Source: Halorubrum yunnanense (GTDB lineage Archaea; Halobacteriota; Halobacteria; Halobacteriales; Haloferacaceae). From it: a DNA stretch of 32,539 bases. The stretch lies in the NCBI RefSeq assembly GCF_026586675.1, contig NZ_JAODIX010000011.1, positions 31,374 through 63,912 of the forward strand, given 5' to 3'. The notes under the pieces are model-generated. The model saw only the letters and a list, made by a program, of their open reading frames with translations, searched no databases and was not told the DNA's origin. The position numbers were made by a program, and so were the translations under genes. Below are positions 23,611 through 31,563 of the stretch, in pieces. Positions within the stretch are counted from its first letter, which is position 1. The number at the start of each line of letters is the position of its first letter.

Positions 23611-23761
23611 AGTCCCGTGGTGTAGTGGCCAATCATAATGGCCTTTGGAGGGAATCCGTCCGCGTTCGCGGCTGAGACGCGACCACGGTCTGTCTCGTCG
23701 GAGACGACCGTCGGATGCCCGAAGTCAGCCATTGACGGCGGTTCGAATCCGCCCGGGACTA
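23611..23761 (+). tRNA. tRNA-Gln (UUG) with a 78-nt intron
   Basis: Acceptor AGTCCCG (23611-23617) pairs fully with CGGGACT (23754-23760), discriminator A at 23761. Anticodon stem ATGGC (23638-23642) pairs with GCCAT (23728-23732); the loop is C-TTTG-G-A with anticodon TTG at 23645-23647. The T arm is GGCGG-TTCGAAT-CCGCC (23737-23753). The intron spans 23649-23726, at the canonical 37/38 position. A bulge-helix-bulge is evident: CTTT (23643-23646) pairs with GAAG (23721-23724), flanked by 3-nt bulges GG/A and TC/A, and the inner helix ggg-a-atccg pairs with cggat-g-ccc. The intron also folds into a hairpin, acggtct-gtctc-gtcg-gagac-gaccgt. CCA is not encoded. Confidence 0.95.
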
Positions 23762-23876
23762 CTCTTGCCGCGAGCAACACCGCGAGCGGCAAATACGTCC
23801 AGCGGATTCGAAGCAGGGAACGGAGCGAGCGAAGCGAGCGGAGTGAGTAAGGTTCGATATCCGCCCGGGACTACTC
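23740..23876. repeat. Direct repeat of the tRNA-Gln 3' end (attachment-site scar)
   Basis: ggttcgaatccgcccggg and the following actactc at 23740-23764 recur at 23851-23876 with one extra base (ggttcgatatccgcccggg then actactc). The second copy lacks the rest of a tRNA. Duplication of a tRNA 3' end in direct orientation is the mark left by integrases that recombine into tRNA genes. The 86 nt between the copies contain only low-complexity sequence (gagcgagcgaagcgagcgga), so the inserted element has been lost or replaced. The remaining stretch to 24030 has no gene. Confidence 0.65.
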
Positions 23877-24030
23877 GCCTTCGAGACCGTCTCGCCTCGC
23901 TTTCCGGTCTCGCCCGAACACGGCATCTCGAAAAGCCACAGGAGTTTTGCCGCAGGCAAGCGGATGGAGGGGTAAGCGCCGATACCGCGGACGGCGGCAG
24001 CGTCGTATCGGCTGGAACAGACGATTCCTG

Positions 24031-26433
24031 ATGGCCCCTGACCTGACGCTCGTAACGACCGCCGTCGCGCTCCCTTTCGTGGCCGCAGCCGTCTCGCCGC
24101 TCCTGTATCGGGTCCTCGGCGAACGGACCGGCTACGCGGGGGCCGTCGTCGCGACAGCCAGTTTCGGACTGCTGGCGACGGGGGTCGACGATTACGGCAC
24201 CGTCGGAGTGTCGTGGGTCCCCGCGCTCGACGTGGGCATCCAGTTCACCGTCGACGGGTGGGGGCTCCTCTTCGCGCTCTTGGCCAGCGGCATCGGCGCC
24301 CTCGTGTTCGTGTACTCGACGTCGTACATGCACGGCGAGGAGGGGTTGGCGCGCTACTACGCGGCGCTGCTCGCGTTCATGGGGTCGATACTCGGCGTCG
24401 CGCTCGCCTCGGACCTCGTCTTTCTCTTCCTGTTCTGGGAGCTGACCAGCCTCTGTTCGTTCGTGCTCATCGGCCACCACACCGAGGACGCAGAGTCGCG
24501 CTACTCGGCGCGGATGGCCATGGTCGTGACCGTGGGCGGCGGCCTCTGCCTGCTCGCGGCGCTGCTCATGCTCGCGGCCGCGGCGCGGGGCGCCCTCGGC
24601 GGCGTGACGTTCGATCTGACGGCGATGATCGCGAACAGCGGGGCGATGCGCGCCGCTCTCCGCGAGTCGGGACTGTTCCTCCCGGCGCTCGGGCTGATCG
24701 TCGTCGCCGCGGCCGCGAAGTCGGCGCAGGTCCCGCTCCACTTCTGGCTGCCGAACGCCATGGTCGCCCCGACGCCCGTCTCCGCCTTCCTCCACTCCGC
24801 GACGATGGTCAAGGTGGGCGTCTACCTCCTCGGCCGCGTGCGTCCGCTCCTGATGAGTCCCGAATGGGTGCTGATCGTCGCGACGCTCGGACTCGTGACG
24901 ATGACCGTCGGGGCGCTGCTGGCGGTGGCCTCGACCGACACCAAAGAGCTGCTCGCCTACTCGACGGCGAGCCACCTCGGGCTGATGGTCGCCGGCTTCG
25001 GCTTCGACATCGGCTACGGCGCCGAAGCCGGCGCGTTCCACCTGCTCAACCACGCGCTGTTCAAGGCGCCGCTGTTCCTCGTCGCGGGGATCGTCGTCCA
25101 CGAGGCCGGGACCCGCAACCTCAACAACCTCGGGGGGCTGTGGCGGGAGCTGCCGGTCACGGCCGCCGTCACCGTCGTCGCCGCGTTGAGCATGGCCGGC
25201 ATCCCGCCGTTCAACGGCTTCTACTCGAAGGAGCTGCTGTTCGAGGCCGCGTACGAAGTGGCCCACGAGGCCGGCGGCCTCGCCTGGCTGTATCCCGCCG
25301 TGGCGACGCTCGCGAGCGTGTTGACCGTCGTCTACTCGCTGACGTTCCTCGCGCTGTTCTTCGGCGAGCGGCGGGCCCCGGCCGCCGACGTCCACCGACC
25401 GCCGGTCACGCTGATCGGGCCTCCCGCGGTGTTGGCCGTCGCGGCGGTCGTCGTCAGCGTCGCGCCGCAGTTGGCGGTCGACGCCATCGTCCAGGGGGCC
25501 GTCGACGCGACCGCCACCGGCGAGGCGCAGCTCGCGGTCGGACTGCCCACTCACCTTTCGCCTCCGGTCGCGATGTCCGGCGTCGCCGTCGTCGGCGGGG
25601 TCGCCGCGTACCCGCTCCGCGGGCGTCTCGCGACCGGCGTCCGACGCGGCGTCGACGCGCCCGTTCCCGTTCGGCCCAGCGGGTGGTATGACTGGGTCGT
25701 CTCGACCACGACGGCGACGAGCGCCCGGTTCGGCTCGGCGGTCCACAACGGTCTCCTCCGGAGGTACGTGGGATGGACGGCAGCGGCCGGGAGCCTGCTC
25801 GCGCTCGCCGGCTTCGCCGCCACGGGAGCCCCCGCCCCCGGCGCGCTCGGCGGGACCGGCGTCACGCTGGCGGTCGCCGTCGTGTTGGGGGTCGCGACCC
25901 TCGCCGGCGTGGCCGTGGCGGCCGCCGCGTCGCACGTGTCCGGCGTGCTCACGCTGTCGATCCTCGGGTTCATGCTCGCCATCTTCTTCATCCTCGCGAG
26001 CGCGCCGGACCTGGCGCTCACGCAGCTGGTCATCGAGACGCTCATTCTCCTCATGTTCCTCTTAGTGCTCCAGCGGCTGCCGTCGTTCTACTCGGAGATA
26101 CGGCCGCTCTCGATCGCCCGCGACGCGAGCGTCTCGCTCCTCGTGGGCGCGACGGCGTTCGTCGCGGTCCTCCTGACCATCCCGGATCCCGACGCCGACC
26201 CGACGAGCGTCGCCACGTACTACACGGAGCAGGCGGTTCCGGGCGGCGGCGGCACGAACGTCGTCAACGTCATCCTCGTGGACTTCCGGGCGTTCGACAC
26301 GCTGGGTGAGCTGCTGGTCGTCACGGTCGCCGCGATCGCCATCCTCGTGCTCGTGACGATGCGGACCCGCGGCGAGGCGTCCGAGGCCGCGAGCGACGGG
26401 GAGTCGATTCCCGACGGAGGTGACTCGCCATGA
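24031..26433 (+). CDS. mrpA: Mrp Na+/H+ antiporter subunit A
   Basis: 800 residues, the large antiporter-like subunit of the Mrp complex in the cytoplasmic membrane, homologous to NuoL. Seen are FLFLFWELTSLCSF with the functional Glu137, AAAAKSAQVPLHFWLP with Lys230 and His236, and FLHSATMVKVGVYL with His255 and Lys261, the proton-path residues of the family. The C-terminal part contains the DUF4040-type hydrophobic segment (VLTLSILGFMLAIFFILAS and DLALTQLVIETLILLMF) and then the MnhB-N-like helices (GATAFVAVLLTI; TLGELLVVTVAAIAILVLV). It is the first gene of a seven-gene operon; ATGA overlap with mrpB. The ATG at 24031 was chosen because the preceding in-frame residues are Arg-rich. Confidence 0.95.
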   Translation: MAPDLTLVTTAVALPFVAAAVSPLLYRVLGERTGYAGAVVATASFGLLATGVDDYGTVGVSWVPALDVGIQFTVDGWGLLFALLASGIGALVFVYSTSYMHGEEGLARYYAALLAFMGSILGVALASDLVFLFLFWELTSLCSFVLIGHHTEDAESRYSARMAMVVTVGGGLCLLAALLMLAAAARGALGGVTFDLTAMIANSGAMRAALRESGLFLPALGLIVVAAAAKSAQVPLHFWLPNAMVAPTPVSAFLHSATMVKVGVYLLGRVRPLLMSPEWVLIVATLGLVTMTVGALLAVASTDTKELLAYSTASHLGLMVAGFGFDIGYGAEAGAFHLLNHALFKAPLFLVAGIVVHEAGTRNLNNLGGLWRELPVTAAVTVVAALSMAGIPPFNGFYSKELLFEAAYEVAHEAGGLAWLYPAVATLASVLTVVYSLTFLALFFGERRAPAADVHRPPVTLIGPPAVLAVAAVVVSVAPQLAVDAIVQGAVDATATGEAQLAVGLPTHLSPPVAMSGVAVVGGVAAYPLRGRLATGVRRGVDAPVPVRPSGWYDWVVSTTTATSARFGSAVHNGLLRRYVGWTAAAGSLLALAGFAATGAPAPGALGGTGVTLAVAVVLGVATLAGVAVAAAASHVSGVLTLSILGFMLAIFFILASAPDLALTQLVIETLILLMFLLVLQRLPSFYSEIRPLSIARDASVSLLVGATAFVAVLLTIPDPDADPTSVATYYTEQAVPGGGGTNVVNVILVDFRAFDTLGELLVVTVAAIAILVLVTMRTRGEASEAASDGESIPDGGDSP

Positions 26434-26894
26434 CGACGACGATCATGCGGACGACGGCTCGGGTGACCGTTCCCGTCGTGCTCGTCGTCGCGATCTCGCT
26501 GTTCTTGCAGGGCCACAACCTGCCCGGTGGCGGCTTCATCGGCGGTGTCCTCACCGCGGCGGCGTTCGTGCTGATATACGTCGCCTACGACCTCGACTAC
26601 TTGGAGTCGGGGGTGCTCGGCAGGGAGGTCGAGCACGGCACCAGCGTGTTCGAACAGCGCACGGTCACCGCCTACCGTCGCATATTACTCGCGGGCCTGG
26701 TGGTCGTTCTCGCCAGCGGCTTCGGCGGGATGCTCATCGGCGACCCGTTCCTGACGCAGGGGTACGTCCACCTCGAGGGGGTCCCGATATACCGCGAGGT
26801 CGAGCTCGCGAGCGCGCTCCTCTTCGATCTGGGCGTGTACCTCGTCGTTGTCGGCAGTGTTTTGACTATCGTCTCGGTGGTGAGCGCCGAATGA
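26430..26894 (+). CDS. mrpB: Mrp antiporter subunit B
   Basis: 154 residues with four hydrophobic helices. The MnhB signature FLQGHNLPGGGFIGGVLTAA is clear, and the C-terminal helix ends LVVVGSVLTIVSVVS. It works with the C-terminal part of MrpA in the membrane arm. The start overlaps the mrpA stop (ATGA at 26430-26433). Its own stop overlaps the ATG of a 17-codon mini-ORF that leads to mrpC. Confidence 0.95.
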   Translation: MTTTIMRTTARVTVPVVLVVAISLFLQGHNLPGGGFIGGVLTAAAFVLIYVAYDLDYLESGVLGREVEHGTSVFEQRTVTAYRRILLAGLVVVLASGFGGMLIGDPFLTQGYVHLEGVPIYREVELASALLFDLGVYLVVVGSVLTIVSVVSAE

Positions 26895-26944
26895 GCCGGC
26901 GCAGCGAGACGACATCGGCCGGATACGGAGCTGACGGCCGATGA
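26891..26944 (+). CDS. 17-codon mini-ORF linking mrpB and mrpC
   Basis: It encodes MSRRSETTSAGYGADGR. Its ATG overlaps the mrpB TGA (ATGA, 26891-26894) and its TGA overlaps the mrpC ATG (ATGA, 26941-26944). All other junctions in this operon are direct overlaps, apart from the mrpF-mrpG gap, which is filled in a similar way. The peptide is probably not functional by itself; the mini-ORF may let ribosomes cross the 46-nt gap by termination-reinitiation. Chance is possible. Confidence 0.4.
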   Translation: MSRRSETTSAGYGADGR

Positions 26945-27285
26945 GCGCCGCCCTCGCGGTCGCGGTCGGCGGGCTGTTCGCTGTCGGAACGTTCCTGCTC
27001 CTCCAGCGGGACCTAGTGCGGGTCGTGTTCGGGATCGCGGTCGTCTCCCAGGCCACGTTCGTCTATCTGATCGCGATGGGCGGTATCGAGGAGGGAACGG
27101 GTGATCTCGTCCCCGTCCTCGACACTCACGGCGGCGCAGTCCCCGAGATCGCCGACCCGGTGGTACAGGCGCTCGTCCTGACGGCGATCGTCATCAGCTT
27201 CGGAACGACCGCGCTGGCGCTCGTCTTATCGTACCGCGCCTACGAGGAGAACGAGAGCATGGACGTCACGGAGTGGTCCCGATGA
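26941..27285 (+). CDS. mrpC: Mrp antiporter subunit C
   Basis: 114 residues, NuoK-like with three helices. FLLLQRDLVRVVFGIAVVSQ and PVVQALVLTAIVISFGTTAL are the usual MrpC segments; the loop between helices 2 and 3 is acidic and halophile-like. ATGA overlap with mrpD at 27282-27285. Confidence 0.95.
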   Translation: MSAALAVAVGGLFAVGTFLLLQRDLVRVVFGIAVVSQATFVYLIAMGGIEEGTGDLVPVLDTHGGAVPEIADPVVQALVLTAIVISFGTTALALVLSYRAYEENESMDVTEWSR

Positions 27286-28889
27286 GCCTGCTCGTGATCG
27301 CGCCGCTACTCGTCGCGGTGACCACCGCCGTGTGTACGCTCGCGCTCGGCCGGCGGCCGCGTCTCCAGCGCGCGGCGAGCGTCGGCGGCGCCGTCGGCTA
27401 CGTCGCGAGCGTGTCCGTCGCCGTCTGGGCGCTCGTTCTCGGACCGGCGGCCCCCGGTGCGGCGGTCTATCAGGTGGGCGACTGGCCCGCCCCCTTCGGG
27501 ATCACGCTCGTGTTAGACGGGCTGTCGGCGTTCATGCTGACGATGGCCGCGGGTGTTGGCATCGCGTCGATACTGTTCTCGGTCCGATACGTGAGCCGCG
27601 AGAACCAGCGCGTGTACTACCACCCGCTGTTCCACATGCTCCTCGTGGGCGTGACCGGCGCGTTCCTCACCGGCGACCTGTTCAACCTGTTCGTCTGGTT
27701 CGAAGTAATGCTGATCGCCAGTTACGTGTTCGTCGCCTTCTACGGTACCGATCACGCCACCGCGGCGTCGTTCCGGTATCTCGTGATGAACGTCTTCGGA
27801 AGCGCGCTCATGCTCGTCGCCGTCGGCGGCCTGTACGCCGCCACGGGGACGCTCAACATGGCCGACATGGCCCGCCGACTGGCGACGCCCGACGCGTACG
27901 GCATCGATCCCGCGCCCGTCGTCGGACTGTCGGCGCTGCTGCTCGCGGTGTTCGCGCTGAAAGCCGGGCTCGTCCCCTTCCAGTTCTGGGTGCCCGGCGC
28001 CTACACCGCCGCCCCGGCGCCTATCACCGCGATGTTCGCCGGCGTCACCAAGAAGGTCGGCATATACGCCATCGTTCGCTGCTACTTCACGGTCTTCGCG
28101 ACCGCGTCGGTCCCCGTCGATCTGCCGGGCCTCACCGCCGCGTCACCGCTGGGCTTCCTCGCCCCGGTACTGGGAGCGATGGGAGTTGCGAGCATCGCCG
28201 TCGGCGGATTCGGCGCCGTCGGTCGGGACCGACTCGAGAGCGTGTTCGCGTACTCGAGCGTCGGACAGGTCGGCTTCATCGCGGTCCCCGTCGCCATCGC
28301 CGCGGCGGCGGATCCCGCGGGGGCGTTCCGCGGGGTCGCCATCGCGGCCGCGCTCGTGTTCGCGCTCCACCACGCGCTCGCGAAGGGGCTGCTCTTCCTC
28401 GCGGCGGCCGCCGTCGAGGACGCGACCAAGACGGGTCGGCTGCGGCACCTCGGCGGCCTCGCCGGCCACTCGCCGGTGCTCTCGGGGGCCGTCTTCGTCG
28501 GCCTCCTCTCGCTGATCGGCCTCCCGCCGCTGACCGGGTTCTTCGGAAAGTTCCTCGCGTTCGACGCGGCGGTTCGAGGGATCGCGTCGAACCCCGGCCC
28601 GTCGTCGGCGCTCGCGCTTGTCGCGCTACTCGTCGGCGCCGTGCTCACGATCCTGTACGCGACGCGGGTGTGGACCAGCGGCTTCTGGGGCCGGGAGACG
28701 GCGGCCGTCGAGGTCGCCTCCGCCGATTCGGGACAGGTCGCGGTCCTCGTCGCGCTCGCGGCGGCCGTGGTTCTCGTCGGCGTCGGGTTCGATCCGGTCT
28801 ACCGGTTCGCCGAGACGGCTGCGACCGCCGCGCTTGACAGCGAGGCCTACGTCGATGTCGTGGGCCTGAACGGCGGTGACCGGGCGTGA
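27282..28889 (+). CDS. mrpD: Mrp antiporter subunit D
   Basis: 535 residues, the second large antiporter-like subunit (NuoN/NuoM related) with about 14 helices. Key residues are Glu141 in FNLFVWFEVMLIASY, Lys227 in FALKAGLVPFQFWVPGAYTA and Lys257/Lys258 in FAGVTKKVGIYAI; a His-rich HHALAKGLLFLA segment follows. Together with MrpA it is thought to exchange Na+ for H+. A GTG three codons upstream is an alternative start, but the ATG at 27282 gives the ATGA overlap seen at other junctions. The stop overlaps the mrpE GTG start (GTGA). Confidence 0.95.
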   Translation: MSLLVIAPLLVAVTTAVCTLALGRRPRLQRAASVGGAVGYVASVSVAVWALVLGPAAPGAAVYQVGDWPAPFGITLVLDGLSAFMLTMAAGVGIASILFSVRYVSRENQRVYYHPLFHMLLVGVTGAFLTGDLFNLFVWFEVMLIASYVFVAFYGTDHATAASFRYLVMNVFGSALMLVAVGGLYAATGTLNMADMARRLATPDAYGIDPAPVVGLSALLLAVFALKAGLVPFQFWVPGAYTAAPAPITAMFAGVTKKVGIYAIVRCYFTVFATASVPVDLPGLTAASPLGFLAPVLGAMGVASIAVGGFGAVGRDRLESVFAYSSVGQVGFIAVPVAIAAAADPAGAFRGVAIAAALVFALHHALAKGLLFLAAAAVEDATKTGRLRHLGGLAGHSPVLSGAVFVGLLSLIGLPPLTGFFGKFLAFDAAVRGIASNPGPSSALALVALLVGAVLTILYATRVWTSGFWGRETAAVEVASADSGQVAVLVALAAAVVLVGVGFDPVYRFAETAATAALDSEAYVDVVGLNGGDRA

Positions 28890-29572
28890 CCCGCACCTGG
28901 CCGGTCGCCGGGGTCCTCTTCGGCGTCCTGTGGGTGTTCGTCCAGGGACCGCCGCTCGCGCCGGAACCGCTTCTCGGATCGCTGCTGATCGGTCTCGTCG
29001 TCGGCTTCCCCACGGCCTTCGTGTTCCGGCGTCTGTACGGTGAGACCGTCGATCTCTCCCGATCGCTTCGCGGGGTCCCGTACGTGTTGCTGTACGTGGT
29101 GACGTTCGTTTGGGAGGCGATCGTCGCCAGCCTCGACGTCACGTACCGCGTGCTCGCGCTCTCCAGTCCGTCCGAGCCCGAGGTGATCCTCATCCCGCTG
29201 CGCGTCCGGACCGACCTCGGCGTGACCACCATCGCCAACAGCATCACGATGACTCCCGGGTCGCTCACGCTCAACTACGACTCCGAGGAGAACGCGCTGT
29301 ATATCCACGTCATCGACGGGAGCGACCCGGAGGAGATCGTCGATCCGATTCGTAAGTGGGAGAACTACGCGCTCGTCGTCTTCGACGAGGAGCTCTCTCC
29401 GGGCGACCCCGCGCCGGACTTCGCCGTCTACCCGCCCGACGAAACGCATCCCGCCCTCAAACAGGCCGCCCCGGAAGTGGGGGAGGAAACGGAAACCGAG
29501 CTGTCGACGGCGGAGACGAAAACCGAGCCGTTGACCGAGGAGGCCACAGGAGGTGACGGAGATGGCCGCTGA
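28886..29572 (+). CDS. mrpE: Mrp antiporter subunit E
   Basis: 228 residues. The first ~165 match MrpE: two or three N-terminal helices (LLGSLLIGLVVGFPTAFVF, VPYVLLYVVTFVWEAIVAS), then IPLRVRTDLGVTTIANSITM and TPGSLTL, the conserved cytoplasmic domain. The ~60-residue tail is acidic and low-complexity, an extension over the usual ~160 residues. GTG start overlaps the mrpD stop; its 3' end overlaps mrpF by 11 nt. Confidence 0.93.
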   Translation: MTRTWPVAGVLFGVLWVFVQGPPLAPEPLLGSLLIGLVVGFPTAFVFRRLYGETVDLSRSLRGVPYVLLYVVTFVWEAIVASLDVTYRVLALSSPSEPEVILIPLRVRTDLGVTTIANSITMTPGSLTLNYDSEENALYIHVIDGSDPEEIVDPIRKWENYALVVFDEELSPGDPAPDFAVYPPDETHPALKQAAPEVGEETETELSTAETKTEPLTEEATGGDGDGR

Positions 29573-29855
29573 CGGACCCCTGTTGCTGGTCATCGACGCC
29601 GCGATCGTCCTCGTCGCGCTCCTGAACCTGTTGTGCGGCTACCGCGCGGTCAAGGGGCCGACCGTCCCCGACCGCGTGGTCGCGCTGGACGCCATCGCGA
29701 CGAACGTCGTCGCGATCGCCGTTCTGTTCGCTATCAAGACCGGTCGGGGCCTCTTCGTGAACGTGAGCATCGTCCTCGCCATCATCGCGTTCCTCTCGAC
29801 GGTCGCGGTTGCCAAGTTCATCACCGAAGGCGACGTCATCGTCACGCGAGAGTGA
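29562..29855 (+). CDS. mrpF: Mrp antiporter subunit F
   Basis: 97 residues with three helices; LLCGYRAVKGPTVPDRVVAL with the conserved Asp, followed by DAIATNVVAIAVLFAI, identifies MrpF. A strong ribosome-binding site, ggaggtga, lies 5 nt before the ATG at 29562 and decides the start; the in-frame GTG at 29553 lies inside that site. The gene begins within the 3' end of mrpE. A gap of 75 nt to mrpG follows. Confidence 0.93.
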   Translation: MAADGPLLLVIDAAIVLVALLNLLCGYRAVKGPTVPDRVVALDAIATNVVAIAVLFAIKTGRGLFVNVSIVLAIIAFLSTVAVAKFITEGDVIVTRE

Positions 29856-29862
29856 CTACGTC

Positions 29863-29934
29863 ATGAATCACCAACATCACGTGAAACGAATCGTTTCGAC
29901 GGATCACCGGGGCTCCGGGGGCGATCACCGATGA
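29863..29934 (+). CDS. 23-codon His-rich mini-ORF linking mrpF and mrpG
   Basis: It encodes MNHQHHVKRIVSTDHRGSGG followed by DHR. The ATG lies 7 nt after the mrpF stop and the TGA overlaps the mrpG ATG (ATGA at 29931-29934), as in the mrpB-mrpC gap. It contains gaaacga-a-tcgtttc (29883-29897), a palindrome that could also be a regulatory or RNA element. Five histidines in 23 residues is unusual for this proteome. May serve translational coupling; a functional peptide is unproven. Confidence 0.4.
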   Translation: MNHQHHVKRIVSTDHRGSGGDHR

Positions 29935-30272
29935 TCGAATCGACTCCGACACGGACCTGGATCGTCGTCGCGTTCGTCGTCGTCGGGGCGTTCTTCCTCA
30001 CGGTCGGGACGATCGGTCTGTTGCGGCTGCCGAACGTGTACAACCGGATGCACGCGACGAGCAAGCCGGCGACCATCGGAACGGTGGCGATCTTTCTCGC
30101 CGGGTTCGTCTACTTCGGCCCCGGGGGCGCCGGCCTCTCGTCGCTCGTCGGAATCGTCTTCCTGTTCCTGACGGTGCCGACCGGCGCACACATGATCTCG
30201 CGGGCGGCCGAACAGACCGGCGTCCCGTTCCTCGGCTCGGTGACGTGGCCGGGGAAGTCCGACGACGACTAG
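29931..30272 (+). CDS. mrpG: Mrp antiporter subunit G
   Basis: 113 residues with three helices. TVGTIGLLRLPNVYNRMHAT then SKPATIGTVAIFLAGFVYF is the MrpG signature, and FLFLTVPTGAHMISRAA closes the last helix. It completes the A-B-C-D-E-F-G set, so the complex should be functional. The last gene of the operon; 127 nt of gene-free sequence follow. Confidence 0.95.
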   Translation: MIESTPTRTWIVVAFVVVGAFFLTVGTIGLLRLPNVYNRMHATSKPATIGTVAIFLAGFVYFGPGGAGLSSLVGIVFLFLTVPTGAHMISRAAEQTGVPFLGSVTWPGKSDDD

Positions 30273-30399
30273 GGGAACTCCCGGAAAATAACCGACTGGG
30301 CCAGAGCGGAGACGAAACACGGATCCCGCTCCGGCGGGCGGCGGTCGCGGCCTAATTCGGTGCAGTAGACGCTCGTGATCTCCGCCGCAACAGTGGGGT

Positions 30400-31020
30400 A
30401 TGAGTACCGTCCAGAATCTCAAAGCGCTCCTCGCCGACGCTGAGGAACTCATGATCGTCTGTCACAACAACCCGGACTGTCTCGCGAGCGCACTCGCGCT
30501 GGCCCGGATCGCAATCCCCGCCGGCATCGATCAACACCACATCCTGTACAGCGGCGACCTCTCTCACCAGCAGAATCGGCCGTTGGTCAATCTCCTCGAC
30601 ATCGATCTAAAACCCTTCGAGCCCGCGGCCGTCGAAGACCGCGCGAGGGGTCGCTGCTCGCGTTCGTCGATCACGCGGTTCCGGGGGGAACAACCGAGTT
30701 CCGCAGGGACCCAATGTCGATATCGTGATCGACCATCACCCGGACGAAGAGATCGAGGCGCGGTTCGTCGATCACCGCGAGCAGGCCGACGCGACGGCGA
30801 CGATCCTGACGGAGTACGTCCGAGAACTGGACGTCGAGAGGGACGTCGACCCCGGGACGGCCCTCCTGTTCGCGATCCGTCGCGAGACGCTCGGATTTCT
30901 CCGTGGCGTGACCAGCGACGAGTACGACGCCGCCGGCTGGCTCCACGAACACCCGGACGGTGCGTTACTCCGCACGCTCTCGACGCCGTCAGTTACCGGG
31001 GCAACTATCGACGCGTCCGA
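30400..31020 (+). pseudogene. DHH-family phosphoesterase, frameshifted and truncated
   Basis: The N-terminus reads as a DHH phosphoesterase (NrnA/RecJ-like): ELMIVCHNNPDCLASALALA. Motif I there looks two residues short of the usual HNNPDPDxxAS, losing an Asp. After FEPAAVED (about 30645) the frame shifts to one reading EGSLLAFVDHAVPGG, and at the G6 run (30683-30688) it shifts again to NNRVPQGPNVDIVIDHHPDE with an intact DHH motif. It continues through ATILTEYVRELDVERDVDPG and ALLFAIRRETLGFLRG to SVTGATIDA at about 31014, after which the resemblance stops and an unrelated tail ends at 31114. The whole C-terminal half is missing. Two shifts, a motif loss and a deletion together mean real decay rather than sequencing error. 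Confidence 0.8.
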
Positions 31021-31085
31021 CGCCAGACAGCTATACGTGAACTATCCCCAAGGAATATTTCTCTCGAGTGTGCTATCGCACCCGT

Positions 31086-31466
31086 ATGTCCGCTTCCGCT
31101 CGATCGCCGCGTGAGGCAGACCGCGAGACGGCTACCGACGGTGACCCACCCACGGCGTCCGCGGCGGAGCGGATACGCCTCCACGGGGACGTGCCGGCGG
31201 CGTTCGAGCGCGATCTCCGGTCGCTCGCCGACGTGGCCCGGAACCCCCTGCGTCGCCCCCTTGTCACCGTCGTCGCGGCGCTCGTCGTCTGCACGCTCGG
31301 TTATCAGTCGGTCCTCGTCGCCGTCACGGCGGGCTCGGTCGCGGGGGTCCTCGCGGTCGTCGCCGTCGTCGCCGCCTACGCGGTCGCGAAGCGGCTCTGG
31401 GCGGTGCAACACCGACACATGGTCGCGGAGCTCGCGGCGGCGGACGAGCTCGATCGGCTCCGCTGA
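31086..31466 (+). CDS. Small membrane protein of unknown function
   Basis: 126 residues. A hydrophilic N-terminus with AERIRLHGDVPAAFERDLRS, two closely spaced hydrophobic helices (LVTVVAALVVCTLGYQSVLV and GSVAGVLAVVAVVAAYAVA), then a cytoplasmic helix ending DELDRLR. The ATG at 31086 sits right behind the decayed DHH gene. I do not recognise the family. Confidence 0.65.
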   Translation: MSASARSPREADRETATDGDPPTASAAERIRLHGDVPAAFERDLRSLADVARNPLRRPLVTVVAALVVCTLGYQSVLVAVTAGSVAGVLAVVAVVAAYAVAKRLWAVQHRHMVAELAAADELDRLR

Positions 31467-31563
31467 GCCGGATCGTCGAGGTTAGTCGACCGGACGCCGT
31501 GCGGGAGCGCGTCACTCGCCGGCATGTGTGTTATTTTTTATCATGCAGTACATCCACCGAGGT

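Noticed and set aside
23649-23726. Box C/D guide RNA inside the tRNA-Gln intron
   Set aside because: A CTGA (possible box D) is present, but no RTGATGA box C in a suitable position.
22251-23792. 513-codon minus-strand frame opposite the DUF5305-like gene
   Set aside because: Runs through the tRNA gene and opposite a conserved gene; Arg/Val/Asp-rich without domain signals.
23851-23876. Second tRNA gene downstream of tRNA-Gln
   Set aside because: Only the T-arm part and acceptor 3' strand are present; no 5' half can be folded, so it is a fragment.
23725-25935. 736-codon open frame on the minus strand opposite mrpA
   Set aside because: Arg/Gly/Glu/His-rich composition and antisense to a clear mrpA; a by-product of high G+C, not a gene.
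30725-31114. Separate small DHH protein starting at 30725
   Set aside because: The Met lies inside the DHH motif of the decayed gene and the N-terminal half is just upstream in other frames, so it is part of the pseudogene.
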